A DNA stretch of 64,000 nt, taken from AC-32 sp963765785. Its GTDB lineage: Bacteria; Actinomycetota; Thermoleophilia; Gaiellales; Gaiellaceae. The notes below the pieces were generated by a model. The model had not been told where the DNA came from. It was given only the letters and a program-made list of their open reading frames with translations, and ran no database searches. Below are positions 52,947 through 60,434 of the stretch, piece after piece (within the stretch, counting starts at the first letter, position 1; the number at the start of each line of letters is the position of its first letter). Location of the stretch: positions 171,154 to 235,153 of the forward strand of contig CAVXXW010000022.1 in the NCBI GenBank assembly GCA_963765785.1, written 5' to 3'. The position numbers and the translations under genes are program-made.

Positions 52947-54078
52947 AGCCGAGGCCGAGCAGGTCGCGGATCCGCTGACTCAGCAGGCCGATGAAGTGCC
53001 GCAGGCCCGGCGAGGCGACGATCGCGACGACGATCGCGCCGAGGCCGGCGACTGCGAACAAAATGAGCGGCCAGAGACCCACCTGGCGGCTGACGAGCCG
53101 CGAGACGCCCTTCGCGTCGATCAGGATCTCCCCCACCTTCAGCCGCGTCACAAACGTTGACGACATGCCGGCGCGGTCGCGCTCGAGGAACTCCGTCAGG
53201 TTGAAGTGCGTCCCGACGGCGACGATCAGCTCGGCGCCCTTCTCGAACGCCAGCAGCAGGGCGATGTCTTCGCTGATTCCCGGCGCGGAGACGGTCGAAT
53301 AGCGCAGGCCCAGCCGCTCCAGCCGGTCGGCGCCCGGCGCGGCGCCGTTCCGGTAGGCGTGCACGACCAGCTCGGCGCCGGAGCGCAGGGCGTCGTCGGA
53401 CACGGAGTCCATGTCGCCGACGATCACGTCGGGCTTCATGCCAGTCGCGAGCAGCGCGTCGGCGCCGCCGTCGACGCCGACCGCCACCGGCTTGAAGTCG
53501 CGCACGTAGGGCCGGACGATCGCGAGGTCGCGCTTGTAGCCCGGCCCGCGCGCGACCACTAGCGCGTGCCGTTCGCGGAAGCGCGTCCCGAGCGCCGGGA
53601 AGTCGATCCCCTCGGCGAGGAGCCGGCCCTCGTCGCGCAGGTAGCGCAGGGTGTTCTCGGCGAAGCCCTCCAGCGCCTCGGTCACGCGCCCCTGCTGGTC
53701 GGCGAGCGCTCGCGCCAGCTCCTCGGCATCGAGCGAGCGGCCGTTCGCCAGGCAGGTGCCGTTCCGGAACAGGCTGGCGCCGCGCACGGTCACGTCCTCG
53801 CCGTCGCTCAGCTCGTCGAAGAGCGGCGCGCCCGGAGCGTCGATCAGCCGCACGCCGCCGCGCACGAGCAGCAGCGGGCCTGGGTTCGGAAACCGGCCGG
53901 TCTGCGACGGCGCGACGTTTACGACCACCCGCACGCCCGACTCGAGCAGCTCTTCGGCCGAGACGCGGTCGATGTCCCGGTGGTCGATGATCGCGACGTC
54001 GTCGGGCCCGAGCCGCTGGACGAGGTTCTTCGTGCGGCTACCGAGGCGGGCGCGGCCGGTGAACTCGATGAAACTCAT
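52945..54078 (-). CDS. steA: SteA-like cytokinetic ring protein
   Basis: 377 residues. Thiamin-pyrophosphokinase-like fold (VGVDGGADALLATGMKPDVIVGDMDSVSD near 200) plus a C-terminal membrane helix (LWPLILFAVAGLGAIVVAI). Matches the SteA family, which localises to the division ring and, with SteB, controls RipA-mediated cell separation in corynebacteria; also Rv1697. ATG 54078 overlaps the recN stop as ATGA. Confidence 0.88.
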   Translation of the reverse strand: MSFIEFTGRARLGSRTKNLVQRLGPDDVAIIDHRDIDRVSAEELLESGVRVVVNVAPSQTGRFPNPGPLLLVRGGVRLIDAPGAPLFDELSDGEDVTVRGASLFRNGTCLANGRSLDAEELARALADQQGRVTEALEGFAENTLRYLRDEGRLLAEGIDFPALGTRFRERHALVVARGPGYKRDLAIVRPYVRDFKPVAVGVDGGADALLATGMKPDVIVGDMDSVSDDALRSGAELVVHAYRNGAAPGADRLERLGLRYSTVSAPGISEDIALLLAFEKGAELIVAVGTHFNLTEFLERDRAGMSSTFVTRLKVGEILIDAKGVSRLVSRQVGLWPLILFAVAGLGAIVVAIVASPGLRHFIGLLSQRIRDLLGLG

Positions 54079-55709
54079 CGCTCCTGCTGGACGGTCGAGA
54101 GGAACTGCTCGCCGCCGAGCATCCGCTTGAGCTCCTCGCGGCGCTCGTCGTCAGCCAGCGGCTGGATCGACGTGTGCGTGGGGTCGCCCGCGACTTTCTC
54201 GACGCGGAAGTGGCGGTCGGCCAGCGACGCGATCTGCGGCAGGTGGGTGATGGTGACGACCTGGGCTCGTTCCGCGAGCCTCCGCAGCGTCTCGCCGACC
54301 GCGTGCGCGGTCTCGCCGCCGACACCGGCGTCGATCTCGTCGAAGACCATCGTCTCGCCGCCCCCGACCGCGGCGATCGCAAGCGCGATCCGCGACAGCT
54401 CGCCGCCCGAGGCGGTCTCGGCGACCGGCGCGAAGGGCAGGCCTGCGTTGGGCCGGATCAGGAACGCGGCCTCATCCGCACCGGTCGAGCCTGGCTCGCG
54501 GTCGCTCAGCTCGACGCGAAACTCGCCTTCCCCGAGGCCGATGCCCTGCAGCTCTTCCGCGACGGCCGCGGCGAACGGCTCCGCTGCGGCCTGGCGGGCG
54601 GCGTGGAGGTGCCGGCTGAGCGCCGCGACCTCCGCCTCCACTTCGGCGAGCGCCTGCGCCGCGGCCGCGACCGGGTCGGCACCGGCATCGAGTGCCGCAA
54701 GCTCCGCCGCGGCCTCGGCGGCCCGCGCGAGCAGCTCCTCGTAGGTCTCGCAGCGGAAGCGGCGCTTGGCGTCGGCAATCCCGTCCAGCTCCGACTCGAT
54801 CTGCTCCAAACGGTCAGGCTCCGCCTCGAGCGAGGCGAGGAACGCCCGCAACTCGGAGGCCGTCTCCCGCAGGCGCAGCTCGACGTCCCGGAGCTCGTTC
54901 CCCGCATGCTCGAGTTCGGGCGCGAGCCGCTCGAGCGGCGCGACGGCGCGCTCGGCGAGGGCGACGAGGCCTGCGGCGCCGTCGCCCTCCTCGGGCGCGA
55001 GCGCCTCGCCGGCTGCCGCGACTCCGGCGGCCAGCTCCGTGACGTGACGAAGCCGCTCGCGCTCGGCGCGCAGTCGTTCTTCGGAGTTCGGCTCGAACCC
55101 GTCGGTGTCCTCGACGAGTGCGCGCAGCTCGCCGAGGCGCGCCTCGGCGGCAGCCGCATTCTGCGTCAGCTCCTCGTGGCGCCGGCGTGCAGCCCCGAGC
55201 TCGCGCCACGCTTGACGGAGCTCCCGGCGGCGTCGCGCCTGCTCCTCGCCGGCGAAGGCGTCGAGCACGTCGAGTTGGTAGGCGGGACGGGCGAGGCGCC
55301 GCTGCTCGAACTGGCCCGACATCGCGACGAGCCGCTCGGCGGCGGCCGCGACGTCCTCGCGCGCGGCGCTACGGCCCCAGGCGTAGGCGCGCGTGCGGCC
55401 GTCGGGGAAGACGCGCCGGGCGAGCACGAGCCCGTCCTCGCCCTCCGGCCGGAGCTCTGCGAGCGCGGCGGCCTCGTCGTCGTCGAAGAACCCTGGCGGC
55501 GGGTCGAGCTCGGCCTCGACGTACGCCTCGTTGCCGTCGGCGCCGACGAGGGCCACATCGCCCCGCGCGCCGAGCAGGAGGCCGATCGCCTGCGCCAGGA
55601 TCGTCTTGCCGGCGCCGGTTTCGCCCGTGATCGCGGTCAGGCCGGGCTCGAAGGCGAGCTCGGCCTCGCGGATCAAGACGAGGTTCTCGATGCGCAGGCG
55701 CCTGAGCAC
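54075..55709 (-). CDS. recN: DNA repair protein RecN
   Basis: 544 residues, SMC-like. LRRLRIENLVLIREAELAFEPGLTAITGETGAGKT at the N-terminus holds Walker A; the middle is a coiled coil; the C-terminus has LSRIALAIAAV (signature) and MVFDEIDAGVGG (Walker B), then VVTITHLPQIAS. Double-strand-break repair. GTG 55709 has TAGCAT exactly 6 nt upstream. No GAAC-N4-GTTC SOS box is seen at this promoter. Confidence 0.96.
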   Translation of the reverse strand: MLRRLRIENLVLIREAELAFEPGLTAITGETGAGKTILAQAIGLLLGARGDVALVGADGNEAYVEAELDPPPGFFDDDEAAALAELRPEGEDGLVLARRVFPDGRTRAYAWGRSAAREDVAAAAERLVAMSGQFEQRRLARPAYQLDVLDAFAGEEQARRRRELRQAWRELGAARRRHEELTQNAAAAEARLGELRALVEDTDGFEPNSEERLRAERERLRHVTELAAGVAAAGEALAPEEGDGAAGLVALAERAVAPLERLAPELEHAGNELRDVELRLRETASELRAFLASLEAEPDRLEQIESELDGIADAKRRFRCETYEELLARAAEAAAELAALDAGADPVAAAAQALAEVEAEVAALSRHLHAARQAAAEPFAAAVAEELQGIGLGEGEFRVELSDREPGSTGADEAAFLIRPNAGLPFAPVAETASGGELSRIALAIAAVGGGETMVFDEIDAGVGGETAHAVGETLRRLAERAQVVTITHLPQIASLADRHFRVEKVAGDPTHTSIQPLADDERREELKRMLGGEQFLSTVQQER

Positions 55710-55715
55710 GCCTGG

Positions 55716-55721
55716 ATGCTA
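55716..55721 (-). promoter_or_regulatory. -10 box of leaderless recN promoter
   Basis: TAGCAT, then CCAGGC, then GTG 55709 (minus strand). Confidence 0.55.
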
Positions 55722-55790
55722 CGTCCGCTGTCCGTGCGCGGCGACTCTCCGAATCGGCCGCGGCGGCTCTCTATGTTCACGCGCGCCCCT

Positions 55791-55809
55791 GGGTGGGTGG
55801 GGGCTAGGG
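55791..55809 (+). other. Potential G-quadruplex
   Basis: GGGTGGGTGGGGGCTAGGG on the plus strand: four G-runs with loops of 1, 1 and 3. It lies in the 157-bp gap between nadK and recN, about 80 bp upstream of the recN start. Confidence 0.5.
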
Positions 55810-55866
55810 ACGGTACCCGCCGGCAGCGCGCGAAGGTGTGGCCGAATCGTGCCGATTGTGTGACGT

Positions 55867-56688
55867 TCAGCCCGAGGAGAACGTGCGCCGGTAGCGGCTG
55901 AAGAACGTCGCCTCCGGGAGCGTCGCCAGGAGGCTGCGCTGCGCGGAGAGCTCGGCCTCGACCTGGTCGCCAGGCGCGAGCTCTTGTACCCGCTGGCCGT
56001 CCACGAGCACGGTTGCCCCCACGTTCGGCGTCCGGTTCGTCACCGTCAGCGCCCGCCCGCGCGGGACGACCAGGGGCCGCGCGTCCAGCGAGTGCGGCGC
56101 GACGAACGTGATCGCCATCGCGTCGAGCCCCCACACGAGCACCGGCCCGCCGTTCGAGAGGTTGTACGCCGTCGACCCGGACGGCGACGAGCAGATCAGC
56201 CCGTCGCAGGGCAGCGAGCCGAGATCCTCGCCGCCGATCGCCCAGCCGAGCTCGATCATCCGGCCGATCGTCGAGCTCGCCACGACCATGTCGTTCACCG
56301 CGGGCCAGCGTTCGGCGCCGGCGGCCGCCTCGAGCGCCGGGAGCTCGACGATTTCGAGGTCGCCGTCGAACGCGCGCTCCAGTCCCTCCTCCAGCGAGTC
56401 CGCCTCGATCGTCGCGAGGAAGCCGACGCGGCCGAAGTTGACGCCGAGGACCGGTACGCCCGTGCCGAGGAATCGTCGCAGCGCTCGCAGCATCGTGCCG
56501 TCGCCGCCGAGTACGACGGCGAGATCCGCGTCCTCCACCGCACCGGCCGGGCCGTCGCCGTGCTTCGCAACCTCCTCGTCCGACAGCAGCAGCTCGATCC
56601 CGCGCGCCTGCGTCAACGCGCGCAACCGCTCGAGCGCGCCTCCGATCGTCTCGGCGCGGCCGTGTGTGATCAGGGCGATTCGCTTCAC
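55867..56688 (-). CDS. nadK: NAD kinase
   Basis: 273 residues. Makes NADP from NAD. LAVVLGGDGTMLRALRRF near 62 has the GGDGT motif with catalytic Asp; GVNFGRVGFLA near 85, NDMVVASSTIGRM near 132 and PSGSTAYNLSNGGPVL near 168 are conserved. GTG 56688 is 1 nt after the tlyA stop; an earlier in-frame ATG at 56727 would lie inside tlyA. The mycobacterial counterpart is Rv1695. Confidence 0.96.
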   Translation of the reverse strand: MKRIALITHGRAETIGGALERLRALTQARGIELLLSDEEVAKHGDGPAGAVEDADLAVVLGGDGTMLRALRRFLGTGVPVLGVNFGRVGFLATIEADSLEEGLERAFDGDLEIVELPALEAAAGAERWPAVNDMVVASSTIGRMIELGWAIGGEDLGSLPCDGLICSSPSGSTAYNLSNGGPVLVWGLDAMAITFVAPHSLDARPLVVPRGRALTVTNRTPNVGATVLVDGQRVQELAPGDQVEAELSAQRSLLATLPEATFFSRYRRTFSSG

Positions 56689-56689
56689 T

Positions 56690-57451
56690 TCAGGCCGTCG
56701 CGTCGTCGATCCAGTGCTCGAGCTCATCCGGAATCTCCGGCCGCTCGTTCTGCACCAGGTGCAGGAAGAACTCGCGGTTCCCCTTCGGGCCGGGCAGGCC
56801 GGAGTCTACGACGCCGAGCGGCTGCGCCCCCCACGCCGGCGACTCGCGCGCGACCTCGAGCAGCACGCGCCGCCAGATCTCCCGGTCGCGCACGACCCCG
56901 CGCCGCGCCTCGCCGCGCGCCGCCTCGAACTGGGGCTTCACGAGCACGACCGCCTCCCAGCTCGGAGCCGCGAGCCGGAGCGCCGGCGGCAGCGCCTTGC
57001 GCAAGCTCACGAACGAGACGTCGCAGACGACGAGCGCCGGCGCGAACGGGAGCTCCTGCAGGTCGCGGACGTTCACGCGCTCGAGCACGATCACGCGCGG
57101 GTCCTCGCGGATACGCGGGTGCAGCTGGCCGTACCCGACGTCGAGCGCGATCACCCGCGCCGCGCCCCGCTGCAGCAGCACGTCGGTGAAGCCGCCCGTC
57201 GAGGCGCCGACGTCGAGGCAGTCGCGGCCGGCCGGCTCGACACCGAAGGCCTCGAGCGCGTGCGCGAGCTTCTCGCCGCCCCGCGAGACGAAGCGTGGCG
57301 GCTGCGTCACCGCCAGCTCGGCCTGCTCGTCCACCTGCTGGCCGGCCTTCGCGTACCCGGGCACGCGGCCTGCGAGCACGAGCGCCTGCGCCTGCGCCCG
57401 GCTCTCGGCGAGCCCGCGCTCGACGAGCAGGACGTCCAGCCGCTTCTTCAG
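56690..57451 (-). CDS. tlyA: TlyA family rRNA (cytidine-2'-O)-methyltransferase (CTG start inferred)
   Basis: 253 residues: S4 domain near 1-60 (KKRLDVLLVERGLAESRAQ) and SAM methyltransferase (DCLDVGASTGGFTDVLLQRG near 79, ALDVGYGQLHPRI near 102, VSFVSLRKALPP near 137, LVKPQFEA near 162). The family begins MKKRLDVLL-like. Here those residues start at CTG 57451, overlapping the prenyl-synthase stop as CTGA (57448-57451). No ATG, GTG or TTG lies nearby in frame, so CTG initiation is the simplest reading. In mycobacteria TlyA methylation controls capreomycin sensitivity (Rv1694). Confidence 0.93.
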   Translation of the reverse strand: MKKRLDVLLVERGLAESRAQAQALVLAGRVPGYAKAGQQVDEQAELAVTQPPRFVSRGGEKLAHALEAFGVEPAGRDCLDVGASTGGFTDVLLQRGAARVIALDVGYGQLHPRIREDPRVIVLERVNVRDLQELPFAPALVVCDVSFVSLRKALPPALRLAAPSWEAVVLVKPQFEAARGEARRGVVRDREIWRRVLLEVARESPAWGAQPLGVVDSGLPGPKGNREFFLHLVQNERPEIPDELEHWIDDATA

Positions 57452-58218
57452 GAGGTCCGGACCGCGAGGTCGTCGACAATGCCCTCGAGCACGCTCGTGT
57501 CGGCATCGACTCGCGTGAGCGCGGCACGGGCCCGCTCGGCCGCCTCGTCCGCAAGCGCCCGCGCGCCGTCGGCGCCCCGCTCGAGCACGTAGCCGTCCTC
57601 GTCGAGGATGTCGTCCACGACCTGGAAGAGCAGCCCGAGCTCGTCGCCGAACGCCCGCCACGGCGTCTGCTCACGCTCCGGCACCTCCGCGGCCCAGAGC
57701 CCGAGCCCGACGGAGGCCGCGAAGAGACAGCCGGTCTTGAGCCGGTGCAAGGAGGCGAGGTCCGGTGCCGTCCCGGTGATGTCGAGGTACTGCCCGCCGA
57801 TCATCCCGAGGGTCGCCTGGACCAGCTCCCTCGCCACCGCCGGGGTCGGGTACGAGAGCGCCAGCCGGAACGCCTCCGCCAGCAGCGCGTCGCCGGCCAG
57901 GATCCCCACAGCTTCGCCGTACTGCTTCCAGGTCGACGGGTGGCCGCGGCGCTCCTCGTCGTCGTCGAGCGCGGGCAGGTCGTCGTGGACGAGCGAGAAC
58001 GTGTGCACGAGCTCGACAGCAGCCGCCGCAGGCAGCGCCTTCTCCGCGTTGCCCGCCGCGGCCTCGGCGGTCGCGAGGCAGATCACCGGCCGCACGCGCT
58101 TGCCGCCGACCTCGATCGAATAGCGGACAGACTCCGCCTGGCCGCCGAGCTCCGGCGTCAGCGCCAGCTCGCCCAGGTACGACTCGACCAGCGCGCGCAG
58201 CTCCTCTGTCGTGCTCAT
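57448..58218 (-). CDS. Trans-polyprenyl (geranylgeranyl/farnesyl) diphosphate synthase, shortened
   Basis: 256 residues. GGKRVRPVICLAT near 38, first Asp-rich motif DDLPALDDDEERRG near 79, GILAGDALLAEAF near 105, second motif VVDDILDEDG near 200. After DDILD the usual GKxxGxDxxxGKxTYPxL segment with its Lys is absent, so the protein is about 25-30 residues short. It probably still makes C15-C20 prenyl chains, but activity could be altered. ATG 58218 overlaps the small upstream gene as ATGA. Confidence 0.9.
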   Translation of the reverse strand: MSTTEELRALVESYLGELALTPELGGQAESVRYSIEVGGKRVRPVICLATAEAAAGNAEKALPAAAAVELVHTFSLVHDDLPALDDDEERRGHPSTWKQYGEAVGILAGDALLAEAFRLALSYPTPAVARELVQATLGMIGGQYLDITGTAPDLASLHRLKTGCLFAASVGLGLWAAEVPEREQTPWRAFGDELGLLFQVVDDILDEDGYVLERGADGARALADEAAERARAALTRVDADTSVLEGIVDDLAVRTS

Positions 58219-58403
58219 GATTCTGCGGCCCGCTTCGCCTGTTGGAGCTGCACCTCGACCTCCTTGGCGATCTCCGCGAGCTGGGTCAGGATCTCGATCG
58301 CCTCGTCCGGGTCCTTGGTCTCCTCGAGCCGCTCGCGCGTCCGCTCGAGCCGGTCGAGCAGCTCCTCCGCGTTCCGCAGCCGTTCCTCTGCCGACTCGCT
58401 CAC
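58215..58403 (-). CDS. Small coiled-coil protein, possibly exonuclease VII small subunit-like
   Basis: 62 residues: SESAEERLRNAEELLDRLERTRERLEETKDPDEAIEILTQLAEIAKEVEVQLQQAKRAAES in register of two helices. Size and position next to a prenyl synthase match xseB, but the usual LExGDLxLEEAL motif is only loosely present and no xseA is in the window. Hypothetical helical protein is the safe label. GTG 58403 overlaps the nusB stop as GTGA. Confidence 0.5.
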   Translation of the reverse strand: MSESAEERLRNAEELLDRLERTRERLEETKDPDEAIEILTQLAEIAKEVEVQLQQAKRAAES

Positions 58404-58774
58404 GCAGCCTCCTTGACGATTCTTCCCAGTATCCCGTTGACCAGCCTGCCGGCGTCCTCCGATGAATACCGCTTCGCGAGGCTGACCGCCTCGTCGATCG
58501 CCACCTCGGGCGGCACCTCGCCGCGGTCGAGCTCGAGGATCGCCATGCGCAGGATGTTGCGCTCGAGCGCGCCGAGCCGGTCGGCGGTCCACTCGTCGGC
58601 CGCAGCGGTGATCCGGTCGTCGAGCCGGTCGTGCTCTTCGATCACGGCCTCCGCGAGCTCCTGCGAGAAGGGGTCGATCTCGCCGTCGTAGAGCGACGCC
58701 AGCCGCTGCCCCGTGACGTCCCACTGGTAGAGCAGGACGAGCGCGGTGCGGCGCGCGGCACGGCGGCCCGCCAC
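58400..58774 (-). CDS. nusB: Transcription antitermination factor NusB
   Basis: 124 residues, all-helical. AGRRAARRTALVLLYQWDVTG at the N-terminus, ILRMAILELDRGEVPPEVAIDEAVSLAKRYSSEDAGRLVNGILG at the C-terminus is diagnostic. Part of the rRNA antitermination complex with NusE. GTG 58774 shares one base with the asp23 stop (TAGTG). The order accB-accC-asp23-nusB is common in Gram-positives. Confidence 0.95.
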   Translation of the reverse strand: MAGRRAARRTALVLLYQWDVTGQRLASLYDGEIDPFSQELAEAVIEEHDRLDDRITAAADEWTADRLGALERNILRMAILELDRGEVPPEVAIDEAVSLAKRYSSEDAGRLVNGILGRIVKEAA

Positions 58775-59079
58775 TACCCGACTTCCTCGAGCACGACGTC
58801 GACCCGCTCGACCTCGAGGCCCGAGACGTTCCCGAGCGCCTCGGCGACGCGCTCCTGCACGGACCGCGCGAGCTCCGGGAGCGGCACGCCGTAGCGCGCG
58901 CCGAGCTCGAGCTCGACCGAGGCGCGGCCGCCGCCGTGGCGGATCTCGATCGACCGCTTCGGCCGGCGCACGCGCGCTCCTTCGACGCTTCGCGCCGCCC
59001 GCGCGACGAGCTCCGTCAGCGCAGAGGCGGTCACCGTGACCGTCCCTTCCGTGCCGCGGAAGACGAGCGGCTCGGTCAC
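58774..59079 (-). CDS. Asp23/Gls24 family envelope stress protein
   Basis: 101 residues. Gls24-type fold: VTVTASALTELVARAARSVEGARV near 14, ASVELELGARYGVPLPELARSVQERVAEAL near 53, NVSGLEVERVDVVLEEV at the C-terminus. Associates with the envelope in Gram-positives, exact role unknown. GTG 59079 overlaps the accC stop as GTGA. Confidence 0.88.
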   Translation of the reverse strand: MTEPLVFRGTEGTVTVTASALTELVARAARSVEGARVRRPKRSIEIRHGGGRASVELELGARYGVPLPELARSVQERVAEALGNVSGLEVERVDVVLEEVG

Positions 59080-60434
59080 GAGCCGACGATTGCCGGGAGC
59101 CGGCCCGCGGCATCGGCGAGGAAGCCGGTCGAGTAGCGGCCGCTCGAGAACTCCTCGCTGCGGAGGATGTCGATCGCCAGCTCGCGCGTCGTCGGCACGC
59201 CCTCGAGCACGAGCTCGCCGAGCGCGCGCAGCATCCGGTCGATCGACTGCTCGCGCGTCTCGTCCCACGCGATCAGCTTGCCGAGCAGCGAGTCGTAGTG
59301 CGGCGGCACGAGGTAGCCGTCCTCGACGTGGGTGTCGAGCCGCACGCCCGGCCCGAGCGGCGGCCGCAGCCTGGAGACGAGCCCGGGGGCGGGCGCGAAG
59401 TCGTTGCGCGGGTCCTCGGCGTTCAGCCGCACTTCGATCGCGTGGCCGCGCCGCGCCGCGCGCCCGGTGTGCGCCAGCGGCTCGCCGGCGGCGACGCGGA
59501 GCTGCTCGCGGACGATGTCGATCCCGGTCACCAGCTCCGTGACGGGGTGCTCGACCTGGAGCCGCGCGTTCAGCTCGATGAAGTAGAAGCTGCGGTCGGG
59601 GCCGAGCAGGAACTCGAAGGTGCCGGCGTTGCGATAGCCGATCGCGCGGCACGCGCGCTCCGCGGCCGCCTCCATCTCGTCGCGGGTCGCCACGTCGAGC
59701 GCCGGCGACGGCGATTCCTCGACGAGCTTCTGGTGGCGCCGCTGGATCGAGCACTCGCGCTCGCCGAGCGTGAGCACGCCGCCGTGCCCGTCGCAGAGCA
59801 CCTGGATCTCGACGTGGCGCGCCGGCGAGACCGCCTTCTCGAGGTAGAGGCTGCCGTCGCCGAAGGCCGACTCGGCCTCCATAGCGGCCATGCCGTAGGC
59901 GGAGTCGAGCTCGTCCGGCGCGTGCACGAGCCGCATGCCCTTGCCGCCGCCGCCGGCGGAGGCCTTCAGCAGCACCGGGTAGCCGACCTCCTCCGCGGCC
60001 GCGCGCGCCTCGTCGAGCGTCGTCGTGTCCTCGGTGCCCGGGACGAGCGGCACGTCGGCGGCGCCCATCTCGCGCTTCGCCTCGACCTTGTCGCCCATCC
60101 GCGCCATCACGTCCGCGTTCGGGCCGATGAACGTCAGGTCGTTGTCGGCGCACGCGTCGACGAACGCCGGGCTTTCGGCGAGGAAGCCGTAGCCGGGGTG
60201 AACCGCTTCGCAGCCGGTCGTGGTCGCGGCCGCGACGAGCGACGGGATCTTCAGGTAGCTCTCGGTCGCCTGCGGCGGGCCGACGCACACTGCACGGTCG
60301 GCGAGGCGCACGTGCAGCGAGCCCTCGTCGGCGGTCGAGTAGACGGCGACCGCCTCGACGTCGTTCTCGTGCAGCGCGCGGATCACGCGCACGGCGATCT
60401 CTCCCCGGTTCGCCACCAAGACGCGTTTGAACAT
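59076..60434 (-). CDS. accC: Biotin carboxylase
   Basis: ATP-dependent carboxylation of the biotin on BCCP. 452 residues: FKRVLVANRGEIAVRVIRA at the N-terminus, VHPGYGFLAES near 79, ATP-grasp KASAGGGGKGMRLV near 158, and ELNARLQVEHPVTE near 290. ATG 60434 shares one base with the upstream stop. Its partner BCCP is fused to a carboxyltransferase-like domain in the previous gene. A beta/alpha carboxyltransferase (accD/accA) is not in the window. Confidence 0.96.
   Translation of the reverse strand: MFKRVLVANRGEIAVRVIRALHENDVEAVAVYSTADEGSLHVRLADRAVCVGPPQATESYLKIPSLVAAATTTGCEAVHPGYGFLAESPAFVDACADNDLTFIGPNADVMARMGDKVEAKREMGAADVPLVPGTEDTTTLDEARAAAEEVGYPVLLKASAGGGGKGMRLVHAPDELDSAYGMAAMEAESAFGDGSLYLEKAVSPARHVEIQVLCDGHGGVLTLGERECSIQRRHQKLVEESPSPALDVATRDEMEAAAERACRAIGYRNAGTFEFLLGPDRSFYFIELNARLQVEHPVTELVTGIDIVREQLRVAAGEPLAHTGRAARRGHAIEVRLNAEDPRNDFAPAPGLVSRLRPPLGPGVRLDTHVEDGYLVPPHYDSLLGKLIAWDETREQSIDRMLRALGELVLEGVPTTRELAIDILRSEEFSSGRYSTGFLADAAGRLPAIVGS

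Noticed and set aside
55710..55866. SOS box upstream of recN
   Set aside because: No GAAC-N4-GTTC sequence could be found in this gap.
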